In this document: piece by piece, positions 28,896-38,700 of the stretch | Numbering within the stretch: position 1 is the stretch's first letter | Layout of the letters: every line of letters starts with the position of its first letter | Assembly (NCBI RefSeq): GCF_029360705.1 | Contig: NZ_JARKMX010000003.1 | Location: forward strand, 124,001-188,000 | Origin: Paraflavitalea pollutisoli | Lineage (GTDB): Bacteria > Bacteroidota > Bacteroidia > Chitinophagales > Chitinophagaceae | Reading direction: 5' to 3' | DNA length: 64,000 bases | The notes under the pieces: model-generated | The model's input: only the letters and a program-made list of their open reading frames with translations | What the model was told of the DNA's origin: nothing | Database searches by the model: none | Made by a program: the position numbers and the translations under genes

Positions 28896-31364
28896 CTAGT
28901 CGAGCAGAAATTTTCCGGTTGATCTCCGTTTCGTGCTTTTTTCCGTGATAACATAAAAGTAAATGCCACTGGCTGCGGCTTTCAGGATAACCGTAGTATT
29001 GATGCTATATTGTCCCTGAAGACGCTGACGGTAAATGACCGTCCCCAATGAATTGACTATCTCCAATAATAGCTGGCTGCTCCTGTTGAGGCCGGTAATC
29101 TGAAAGGGAATGTTTCTCGAGTGCGATGGGCCAGCAACGCGTACGGTTAAGTTTTGTTCAGCCCGCCTGATGATTTGTATTACACGCGAATATATCAGCG
29201 AGGTGCGCTGATGTTCCATTCGAAGCCGGTAGTAAATGGTTAATGAAGCGTTTTCGTCGATGTGAGAATAACTGTTGACTGAAGTGCCCGACAACGGGCG
29301 TACTACAGCGATATCCTGGAAGTTTATTCCGTCTGTGCTGCGCTCCAGGACATATCGGTCTGCCGTGTCCTCTCCGGTAGCGGTCCAGTTGATCTGGTTA
29401 TGTCGTTCTGCTGCGGTGGCGGTAAACGTCAGCAAGCGGATGGGAAGCGGATTGAGTAGGGCACTGGTAGATGCCAAGGTAAATGGACTGAATTCCGAGA
29501 TCTGGTCATTGGACCGGATGAACGTGGGAGTTACGATGCTCGCGCCTTTATCGGTCCAGGTGGTGCCGTCCCACCTCGCTACCCGGAGATCATTGGGGCT
29601 GGTAATGCCCCCGCTTCGTTGCGGATCGTACGAAAGCCATAAATGGGGTGGAGGACCCGATGGTTGGTTGATCCTGTTGACCTGCCACCATTCTACCTGG
29701 CTGATATTAGCCAGTGTGGGTTCTCTGGGCTGACCCGCAAAAGGCGAAGGACTATGGAAATACTGTGCCGTGAAGGTGTCGATGTTTTGCGCATCGGTTA
29801 TGCGAACAGGGGCATAAAAGCCGTCATTGCCGATAGGAAATTCAAAGGGTGTGGTAAACCACTTAAAACGAACCGGTCCGTCTACATAGCTATTGTTATT
29901 GGCACTGGCAGCGGTATAGTCGTTACCAAAGAAGAGGAAGTTTTCGGTCCTCGCTTGTACAATGCCCTGCAGGAAATGAAACTTTCGACCACCAAACTCA
30001 TCGAGGATAAGCGGCGAATGGAGTATCACCTTTCCTACTGGCTTTTGGACCGTGATATCTCCATTCCACCTTGCGGGGGCAGCAGGGCCAAATATGATGG
30101 ATTGATCGGTGGTTCCGGATAAGATCAGGTGCGTGTTGGTTTGGGTAGGGCTCATGCCATCTTCAAAATAGAAATCACCTTTTACATTCAATGTACTGCC
30201 TGCCTGCCCCGTTAACAGGCCAGCTTTCAGCCTTAGTGTACCGAGTGCTATCAGCGTATCGTTTGCCCCGGGATTGAATTGCCCGCCTGCAATATCGATG
30301 ACGAGATTGTTGAATGTTTCCTTATTAAGAGAGAAGTCAGTTTCTGCGGGTACTGTTGCCTGGTTAAATACATAGGTGCCTCCGTTGGCTATAAATACAC
30401 CACCAGTATTTTTATGCCGCCCGCCATTGTATAAAAAATTCCTCGGGGCAATCAAAGTGCCTGCGGGTTCGATGGTAATAGTCCCGAATATACTAATTAC
30501 AGGGGGATTGGCGGGAAACCGGAATACCCCCCGCCGTATAAAAAAGCTCCCATTAAAATTCCCAATCCTGATGGTGTCGCCGGGATTGGATTGAATGACA
30601 TTAACGGTGTCGGACGGACTGTTTTTAATGATGCCCACGAAAGGTGTGGGGCCCGTGACTGCCAGGGGTGCATCTATGGTAACGGTGCCGGTTCCAGCTC
30701 CTGTACACGCAATAGGGATGCCGGTGCCGCCAAAAGCCGCATGTGACCATAGATCGTGTTCGATCTTCAGGAAGGTGCTGCCCATCAATTGACCCGCTAA
30801 CAAGTTGACCAGGCCGTTCACCTGCAGACTGTCTGTCGAGTTTATCCGCAAAATGGCGTTGCTGGCTTTATTGATCGTCAGGTTATAGACGGTGAGGGTG
30901 CCGCCGGTGTAGTTTACATTTTGTTCACCCGGTCCGTCAAACACGACTGTTCCATCGAGATTGACCATTGCCGGATTGACGGTAAGATTGTTCTTGAATA
31001 CAATCGTACCTGTGTCGAGGTGCAGGCTGCCTCCGGTGATCGAGCTAAAATCATTGACCGTGAGGGTGACATTTTTTGACAAGCTGAGCGACCCATTGGT
31101 GATATAGAGTTGTTTCGCTGCTGCGGGCAGGGTTACCAGGCAATGATGCGGTGGGTTTGCCTGGTCAAATAGCACGTTGTCGACTGATGTAGGAACCGTA
31201 GCGCCCTCCGTTCCACCCGAATTCGTTGACCAGTTGCCTGGCACCTGCCAATCGGTGGACACAAGACCTACCCAATATCGCTGTTGTGCCTGGACAGGCG
31301 CAACGAATAAGGCTACTGCCAACGTTAGTTGGGAGATGGCGAAGATCATCGATCGGGTATTCAT
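28896..31364 (-). CDS. T9SS-secreted protein with YWVG-type module (822 residues)
   Basis: The signal peptide ends near residue 27 (LFVAPVQAQ). It is followed by one copy of a module beginning RYWVGLVSTDWQVPGNWSTNSGG...VPTSVDNVLFDQ, the same type as the three tandem repeats of the 1476-residue protein upstream. The middle is a beta-strand-rich passenger with repeated LTVNDFSSITGGSLHLDTGTIVF-like rungs. The C-terminal part has a YVLERSTDGINFQDIAV...YYRLRMEHQ module and the type A sorting tail (QLLLEIVNSLGTVIYRQRL, SGIYFYVI, GKFLLD). It lies 21 bases after the preceding gene, so it is the last gene of a three-gene run. Probable surface adhesin; no catalytic motif found. Confidence 0.86.
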   Translation of the reverse strand: MNTRSMIFAISQLTLAVALFVAPVQAQQRYWVGLVSTDWQVPGNWSTNSGGTEGATVPTSVDNVLFDQANPPHHCLVTLPAAAKQLYITNGSLSLSKNVTLTVNDFSSITGGSLHLDTGTIVFKNNLTVNPAMVNLDGTVVFDGPGEQNVNYTGGTLTVYNLTINKASNAILRINSTDSLQVNGLVNLLAGQLMGSTFLKIEHDLWSHAAFGGTGIPIACTGAGTGTVTIDAPLAVTGPTPFVGIIKNSPSDTVNVIQSNPGDTIRIGNFNGSFFIRRGVFRFPANPPVISIFGTITIEPAGTLIAPRNFLYNGGRHKNTGGVFIANGGTYVFNQATVPAETDFSLNKETFNNLVIDIAGGQFNPGANDTLIALGTLRLKAGLLTGQAGSTLNVKGDFYFEDGMSPTQTNTHLILSGTTDQSIIFGPAAPARWNGDITVQKPVGKVILHSPLILDEFGGRKFHFLQGIVQARTENFLFFGNDYTAASANNNSYVDGPVRFKWFTTPFEFPIGNDGFYAPVRITDAQNIDTFTAQYFHSPSPFAGQPREPTLANISQVEWWQVNRINQPSGPPPHLWLSYDPQRSGGITSPNDLRVARWDGTTWTDKGASIVTPTFIRSNDQISEFSPFTLASTSALLNPLPIRLLTFTATAAERHNQINWTATGEDTADRYVLERSTDGINFQDIAVVRPLSGTSVNSYSHIDENASLTIYYRLRMEHQRTSLIYSRVIQIIRRAEQNLTVRVAGPSHSRNIPFQITGLNRSSQLLLEIVNSLGTVIYRQRLQGQYSINTTVILKAAASGIYFYVITEKSTKRRSTGKFLLD

Positions 31365-31385
31365 GGCATATCCGTTTGTATAGCT

Positions 31386-34300
31386 TTAATGATTTGCCAG
31401 TAGTAGGGTGCCTTTATACGTCTCCTGGTTGGTCGTCCTGGTGACCTTATAGAAATACAATCCGCCGGTGATCATCGGCCGCTGCATGGTCTTTGACATC
31501 GACCGGCCGCTGGCGATGATCCGTTCTTTGTAGACGACGGCCCCGGAGCCATTGATGAGTTCGAACAGCAGTGACTCTCTGTCCCTAACGCCTTCTACCG
31601 ACAGGGTGAAGACTGCCGTGGCAGGGTTGGGTGTAATAGCTGCTTTGAACACCTGACCATCGTCGGAACGCAAGCGAATGGTAGTTGAGTAAGTAAATCG
31701 TCCATCGAGGTCTACCTGTTTTACCCGGTAATAATTGTACCCGGTGTTGGCTGGCCGTTGATCGGTAAAGCGGTAAGCGGTGTTCGTGACCGTATTGCCA
31801 CTGGCTGGCAATTGTGTGATGGGGGAGAAGAGGCTGCCGTCGGCAGACCGCTCGACCAGGAAATGGCTGGTATTGCTTTCGGCGGCGGTGACCCAATCGA
31901 GCAGAATATGGCCATCGATGTATTTGCCGGTGAAACTGACCCAGCGGAGTGATAAAGCGGCTTCAACGGTGATGGTATCAGTGACGGTACGCGAGGTTCC
32001 ACAGGTCGCGTCTGTTACTGTGTACAATATAACTGTTTGACCTACCGATACACCCGTCACCATACCTGACTGGTCGACCATTGCTACTGCCGGATCGTTA
32101 CTCGACCACACGCCACCCGGCGTGGAAGAGGTGAGTGTTTGTGTTTGCGCAACGGCGATGGTATCGCGGTCTCCAATATCGCCCACGAGGGGATTGGTCA
32201 CGATAAGGAGGGTGTCGTACACGTCGCAGTTGGATGTGGTGACAAACTGAACATATACATTATTCTCCTGCTCCGTTGCCTGTACCGGCATCGCAATGGC
32301 CGTGGTATAGCTGCTGTTGCTGAAGTAAAGTGTATCTGCCATGAATTGGGTGGTGCCGATCAGTGTGTCAGCATTGACCAGCGCGTTGTTACACACAGTA
32401 TCGTTCAGAAGCGTATAAGTGGCGGCATCATCGGTAGCCTGTAATTCATAAGCACCTGCATCCGATTTACAGCCGGCGGGTCGTAAGCTATCGCGCTGGT
32501 CGGTGGTGAAGGCTGCTACCCGGGCCTGCCAGTTAGTGCTGGTATCCAGCGGCACCAGGTTGTGTGCGGGGCCATTTTTTTTGATAGCAATGGTTTGGGT
32601 GAGGCCACCATTGTCGGTCAACGTTGCGTTATCGCCAGATACCACGGAGGAAAACAGATTGGCGGCATTACCCGCTGGCAGGTTGATGTTGCCGGTGCCT
32701 GGGAGGGTAACCTCACGCACGATATTGTAACCGGCATTGGTGAAGGCGGTTTGGTTCAGTTCGCTGCCGGCCGCTCCATTGCCATAGATGATATTGCCGC
32801 GCAATAATTTGCTGGTTGCGCTCGTGAAGTAGATGGCATGAGCGGTTCCTGCACTGGCAGTATTACCATTGAAGGTAGCGAAGGTGATTCTTACCCGGGT
32901 ATTGGCGCCTGTTTCGTATAAGGCCCCTCCACTACCGGCAATAGCGCTGTTGCGGCTGAAGGTGCTGTTGTAGATGCGGTTGGTATCGGTGGCAACGGTG
33001 GCAGTATTGTAGATGGCGCCGCCGTTGGCGGCCTGGTTGCCGAAGAAGGTGCTGCCGGATATATTATTTTTGCCTGCTGCGCTGTACACCGCGCCACCGT
33101 TGGTACCGGCGGTATTACTGTCGAGCGATACTTTGATGATCTCCATAGGGCCTCCGCTCCAGATGGCGCCTCCTGCACTGTCTGCCTGGTTATTGCCAAT
33201 GATGAGCTCACTCAGGCTAAGGAATTTGTCTTTCGAATAAATGGCTCCTCCGTTGGCTGCCGCCCGGTTGCCGGTGATCTCGAGGTTGATGGAGGCATTC
33301 AAAACGAGGCTATCTTCTATGTAGATGGCGCCGCCATTTCCTTTGCCGCCCGGCCCAGCCTTGGTCTGGTTGTTTCTCAAGCGCAAGGCCGATACTTCTG
33401 CGATGTTGAATCGCCCGCCCAACACTTTGGCAATAGCGCCGCCGTTGTTGTTGGCTGTGTTGCTGTCCATGATGATCGCGCCGCGGAGGCGTAATTCTTT
33501 CGAGGCATACACGGCGCCGCCATTATAGGCCCCGGAATCGATCTGTAAGATGGGGTGGAAGCCCGCGCGGTTGCGGGATAACCGGCAACTGTCGATCAAT
33601 ACAGATCCATTGGGCGCGTACAAGCCGCCTCCATGGTACCGGGCCGTATTGCCGCTGATGTTGGCGCCTTTCACGGCAATGCCTTTTAATACACTGTAGA
33701 GTGCTCCTCCGTGTGTGTAGGAGGTATTGTCCAATAAATCCATCCGCCCGGATGCTTCCAGCGTGATCTCGTTATTGGATACGATGGCACCTCCCTGCCC
33801 CCGGAAATTGGGAACATAGAGGCCAAACGTATCGGTGAGGTAGAGCGTGGCACATCCGGCAATATACAGCGACCGCAGATTGCTGCTGGTGACGGTGCTG
33901 TTGGTATTGTAGGCACAGAGCGCGCCGCCGGTATTGGCGGCAGTATCACGTTCCAGCAAAATGTCGCCGGAAAGCACCAATTTGCCGGGTGTGCAAATCG
34001 CTCCACCCGAACAATCGGCATAGTATTTTTTACTGAAGGGATTGTAACCGGCCTTGCATTCGATACCCGTTACATTTACCAGTGTAAGCGTGTTGTTGTT
34101 GCCATCGCAAAAAATAGCTCCTCCGCTATCGCCGGCCGAGTTCCTGAAAAAGCGAGCGTGGTTGATCGTTGTATTGACTGCCGTATAAATAGCCCCGCCC
34201 TGCGAACCTTCGGGGTTGCCATTCCTGGCAAGTCCCTCTCCAGTGGTTACACAGTTGCTCATGATCAAGGTGTCGAGCGCACTGGTGCGAAACAAGGAAT

Positions 34301-35648
34301 CCGGGGTTTGCGACAGCCCCGTGGTATCGATGTCCGGATCGGCTGAAAGCGAACCGGTGGAGCCTTTGTAGATCCCTCCTCCCCGGTACACGGCTGTGTC
34401 TCTTTCCATGACGATCGCTCCCGACAGTTCCAGGCTATTGTTGGCAAATAACCCGCCGCCGCAGCCAACGGCAGCAGCAATAACGCCCAGCACACGAAAG
34501 GTGTCGGCCTGGATATCGTAACAGGCTTTGTTGCCCGAGAGTGTGTCGTTGGTGAGGGTTAATGGGCCAACGGCATAGATACCGCCGCCATTGTTCCAGG
34601 CCATATTATTATTGATGGAGGAGTGCATGATCTGCGCCTGCACCCCGGCCGCTGTTGTGGCCAATCCACCGCCATTGCCGCCGGTAGTGCGTTGAAAACC
34701 GGCGCGGTTGGAGTCGAGCGTTGCGTTGAGCAGGATCACATTGGCGGATGCGGCGACGCCTCCACCAAAAGTGCCGGCTCCATTGCTACGGATGATAGCG
34801 TTTTCGAGGGTGTCGGCTACCGTGGTATAAATGCCTCCACCTGCGGTCTTTGCGTTGTTGCTGATGATGTTAAGGGTGGTCAATTGCCAGGTATTGATGA
34901 CGCCTGCACCCTTATAAAGCCCCCCTCCATTTCTGCCTGCCGTGTCTTTCTCAATGATTACATTCCCTTGGAGTGTCAACACGGCATTGGCAAATATGCC
35001 ACCGCCATCTGACGTATTATTATAAATGCCGGTCGCATTGTTATAGCCTGCCCGGTTATATGCAATACTGGTGTTGTTGATCGTCAGCGGACCAGCTGCA
35101 TAGATACCTCCTCCATGAGCACTGCTGGTATTGTATTGCAATTGAGCTCGTGTGATCTGTACAGTATTTGTCGACAAGGTCGTTAAAACACCGCCTCCGT
35201 TGCCTGTAGCGGAACAGCCACCAATCTTACAATCACTGATGTTTATCGTATTTGTACCGGTTGTAGCGGCAACGCCGCCTCCATTGGATATAAAAGAGAT
35301 AGGAGAAAATGTTTGAGCAATATATGTTGCGTTGGGGCCTACCAGGACAAGGTTTTCCAATCGGACGGTGCCGGTTCCGGTTATGGTAAAATGCCTGGCC
35401 GTACTGGTCATGTTGATGACGACCTCGTTACCCGCCAATGGCTGACCGATGATGGATACTGTGCGTGTGACCGATAACGTGCTGGTACTGGTATACGTAC
35501 CGGGTGTAATGAATATAGTATCAGCCGTGCCGGCGAGTGCGGTTTGTAAGGCCGCTATATTGCTCACCGTCGTATTGGTGCCCAGTAATCGTCCGGGAAG
35601 CGCGATTGCTGAAACAATCGTCAACCATATCCAATGTCGGTTCTTCAT
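31386..35648 (-). CDS. Giant T9SS-secreted beta-helix protein with Pmp-like GGAI repeats
   Basis: About 1420 residues from the ATG at 35648 (MKNRHWIWLTIVSAIALPGRLLG signal); an upstream ATG at 35690 precedes it without signal features. The passenger consists of dozens of rungs with GGGIY or GGAIY/GGAIW followed by N-rich turns (for example NNNAWNNGGGIYAVGPL), the pattern of right-handed parallel beta-helices and of polymorphic membrane protein repeats. The region around TDNGGLTQTIAI and GCKSDAGAYELQ is the choice-of-anchor type end of such helices. An Ig-like part, a YYRVKQVDLDGRF module and a type A T9SS tail (ELINGSGAVVYKERI, GGLYFYKVT, LLLANH) follow. Surface location is strongly supported; ligand unknown. 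Confidence 0.88.
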   Translation of the reverse strand: MKNRHWIWLTIVSAIALPGRLLGTNTTVSNIAALQTALAGTADTIFITPGTYTSTSTLSVTRTVSIIGQPLAGNEVVINMTSTARHFTITGTGTVRLENLVLVGPNATYIAQTFSPISFISNGGGVAATTGTNTINISDCKIGGCSATGNGGGVLTTLSTNTVQITRAQLQYNTSSAHGGGIYAAGPLTINNTSIAYNRAGYNNATGIYNNTSDGGGIFANAVLTLQGNVIIEKDTAGRNGGGLYKGAGVINTWQLTTLNIISNNAKTAGGGIYTTVADTLENAIIRSNGAGTFGGGVAASANVILLNATLDSNRAGFQRTTGGNGGGLATTAAGVQAQIMHSSINNNMAWNNGGGIYAVGPLTLTNDTLSGNKACYDIQADTFRVLGVIAAAVGCGGGLFANNSLELSGAIVMERDTAVYRGGGIYKGSTGSLSADPDIDTTGLSQTPDSLFRTSALDTLIMSNCVTTGEGLARNGNPEGSQGGAIYTAVNTTINHARFFRNSAGDSGGAIFCDGNNNTLTLVNVTGIECKAGYNPFSKKYYADCSGGAICTPGKLVLSGDILLERDTAANTGGALCAYNTNSTVTSSNLRSLYIAGCATLYLTDTFGLYVPNFRGQGGAIVSNNEITLEASGRMDLLDNTSYTHGGALYSVLKGIAVKGANISGNTARYHGGGLYAPNGSVLIDSCRLSRNRAGFHPILQIDSGAYNGGAVYASKELRLRGAIIMDSNTANNNGGAIAKVLGGRFNIAEVSALRLRNNQTKAGPGGKGNGGAIYIEDSLVLNASINLEITGNRAAANGGAIYSKDKFLSLSELIIGNNQADSAGGAIWSGGPMEIIKVSLDSNTAGTNGGAVYSAAGKNNISGSTFFGNQAANGGAIYNTATVATDTNRIYNSTFSRNSAIAGSGGALYETGANTRVRITFATFNGNTASAGTAHAIYFTSATSKLLRGNIIYGNGAAGSELNQTAFTNAGYNIVREVTLPGTGNINLPAGNAANLFSSVVSGDNATLTDNGGLTQTIAIKKNGPAHNLVPLDTSTNWQARVAAFTTDQRDSLRPAGCKSDAGAYELQATDDAATYTLLNDTVCNNALVNADTLIGTTQFMADTLYFSNSSYTTAIAMPVQATEQENNVYVQFVTTSNCDVYDTLLIVTNPLVGDIGDRDTIAVAQTQTLTSSTPGGVWSSNDPAVAMVDQSGMVTGVSVGQTVILYTVTDATCGTSRTVTDTITVEAALSLRWVSFTGKYIDGHILLDWVTAAESNTSHFLVERSADGSLFSPITQLPASGNTVTNTAYRFTDQRPANTGYNYYRVKQVDLDGRFTYSTTIRLRSDDGQVFKAAITPNPATAVFTLSVEGVRDRESLLFELINGSGAVVYKERIIASGRSMSKTMQRPMITGGLYFYKVTRTTNQETYKGTLLLANH

Positions 35649-35731
35649 GCCCAATGTTGATTCGTTACAGGATGCAGGTACGGAATGCATTATTCTTTAG
35701 CACCAGGCTGTGGCAGTAATCAATAGTTGCT

Positions 35732-38700
35732 TTATCGTGCATCACGCACTATCTTAATGAACTGCTGTTGTTGTGCATTTTTAAAATGTAATGTATAGCT
35801 GCCTTTGGGCAGGTAGGGAAGCCCTGATAATACGATATTGGATTGCCCCGTTTGAAGTGTTATCTGCCGCGTGTAGACAATCCGGCCGTTCATATCGATC
35901 AGGTTGATCTGTGCGGTCCCCGCAATACCTACCGGTAATTCAAGCACCAACAAATCTTTGAACGGAACAGGATATACTTTCCATGCCTGCTGAGCTTCCA
36001 GTTTTAGCAGCCTTATGTGGCTGTAAGTAGACCGGCCATCCAGGTCAACCTGCCGGAGCCGGTAATAAATGGTTCTTGTTCCATACCGGTTGATGGATAG
36101 GTCAGTAAAATGATAATCCACCATATTGATACTATTGCCGGCAGCCGCCACTTCGCCAATCTTTTTGAAGTCGGAGCCGTTGTTGCTTTGCTCTACATCG
36201 AATCGCAGGCTGTTTTGTTCGGAGGCCGTACGCCAGGTCAGCAGGGCTTTTTCTTCATTGTGCACTACGGTGAAATCCACCAGTTTGACCGGTAAAGGTG
36301 TCCCCGCCAGTACAAACGTATCGCGGCAACCGGTTGTTTGATCTTCTACGAAGAATTCCGTCATCGTTACTGTCAATGGTACCATGTTGAAATTGGGCGA
36401 TGTCTGGCTGATCGGTGTAGCAACTGCTCCCACCGGTTCCACCGCGTTGAGGGTATATAATGGGGTTCCGGTTAGCGGGGTAACGGAGAGGGTAATATCG
36501 TAGTTGGCTCCATTGGGGACAGCAATACCCGTCAATACTGGTTTGGTCGCATTGCTGATCTGTATGGTATCCTTGATCACACAACCGTCACCATAAGTGA
36601 CCGTAATGCTATAAGAACCCGGTGTTGTTACCGTACGCGTGGTGGCGGTGCTGTTGTCGTCCCATAGGTAAGTGGTATATGGATTTCCCTGGAAGGCCAG
36701 GGTACTCAATGTGTAGGGCGTTCCCTTGCAGTCCAGCGCCGTTGAATCTACCCCTAATCCGGTGATGCCGGCCGGGCCTGCATAAGGTATGATGATCCAG
36801 TTGGTGTTGTTGCCGTTATTGATGCTTTGATTGCCTATCTGTAAGCGGGCACGATCTGCTCCGGTAACAGCGTTGATATCCCGCATCCGTACGAAATCGA
36901 TGCCGTAAATATCCGGTGGTATGTTGGCCGCAGTGATGGGCATGCTTACACTGGCCGTATTGCCTGCGACGGTTGACTGTATGGTGGTGGGAAAGCAGGG
37001 GTTGCCACTGGCATACCAGGCCTCGTTGATGGTGGTGGTGGTGCCACTGGTGAAAGTATAGGTATGGTTGGCAGAAAATACAAGTGTATCCGTGATAACC
37101 GACTGGATCCGTCCACCGGAGCCGGCAAAAGTGATGTTGTTGTAAATGCCACCTGAAATGATCGGGTTGGAACCAGCTGCCGGCAGAAAAGTGACGTTGT
37201 TGTAGACATCGGTTGCCTTGGTTTGAAAACCGCCGTTTGTGCTACGGTTCGCAATGAGAAATTGAGAGTTGATGGAGCTGTCGGCCACCAGGGGCACCCC
37301 ACCGCCGTAATACCAGCCAAGGTTGGTGAGCGTACCGTCTCGCATGAATATGGTGGCATTGGCGATATTGAGCGTTTTGGTAGCTGTTCCGAAGTTGCCG
37401 TTAAAGAACAAGGCACTGACGTACTGTCCGGCGAAACTGAGGTGTCCATCCACGAAGTTGATGCTGCTGACGTCTTTGAGTGAGTCGAGCAATTTCCAGC
37501 CACCGGTGCCGTTGAAGCCGAGGTTGGTACTGACAGGCACATTGGCGGTGGTGATGGACTCTGTAAGGCGGCTGGAAGCGAAATTAATACCGCCGCCTCC
37601 GGAAGTGGTCATGCCGGCTTGTAAAGTAAATGATCCATGCACTTCGAGCGGAGCGCTGAGTACGAGGGCTGGTGGTGTTGCTGCACCGATGAATGTAATA
37701 GAGTCACAATAGGCATTGGCGTTCACCGTCACCGTTCTGCTGGCGGGTGTAAAATTGGATCCCGCGTCGAATATCACATTGTCGTATTGGGTGGGTACAC
37801 AACCGCTGCTGGCTGTGCCGCCACTGGTGGAAGCCCAATGCGTGGGATCGTTCCAGTTACCGGCGCCACCGACCCAATAATAGGTATGGGCGGCAGGTGC
37901 GGTGAAGGTCCAGTTTGTATTGTTGCCCAGGTCAATGGAGCTGGCAGCCGCATAAGGAATGGCAGGCCCGATAATGCGCAGGTCGCGGATGCGGGCATTG
38001 GCCACCGCGACTACTGTGGCTGCCGTTACGGCGATGGTAGATTGGGTACCTGCGGTATTGGAATACAATTCGATCAATCCGCTACAAGCGGGTGAATTGG
38101 CGGCCAGGTATTCATTGATGGTGATGGTGCTGTTGCTTTGGAAAGTGTATACAAGCCCTGGGCTCAGTACGAGACTATCAGTGGTGATACCCGTACCCAC
38201 CCGGCCAGCTGTGCCTGAAAAAGTAATCTTGTTGTAGGTGCCCCCTGTGATGATGGGATTGGAGCCTGGCGCCGGCAGGAAAGTTACATTGTAATATACA
38301 TCGGTCGCCTTGGTTTGCAAGCCGCCGGAGGTGCCATGGTTCGCAATGAGAAATTGCGAGTTGATGGAGCTGTCGGCCACCAGGGGTACCCCTCCGCCAT
38401 AATACCAGCCCAGGTTATTGGGGGAGCCATCCCGCATGAATAGGGTGGCATTGGCGATATTGATCGTTTTGGTGGCTGTTCCGAAATTGCCATTGAAGAA
38501 TAAGGCACTGACGTACTGCCCGGCGAAACTGAGGTGACCATCCACAAAGTTGATGGTGCTGACGTCTTTGAGCGAATCGAGCAGTTTCCAGCCGCCGGTG
38601 CCATTGAAGCCGAGGTTGGTACTTACCGGCACATTGGCGGTGGTGATGGATTCGGTAAGGCGATTGGACGCGAAATTGATACCGCCGCCTCCGGAGGTGG

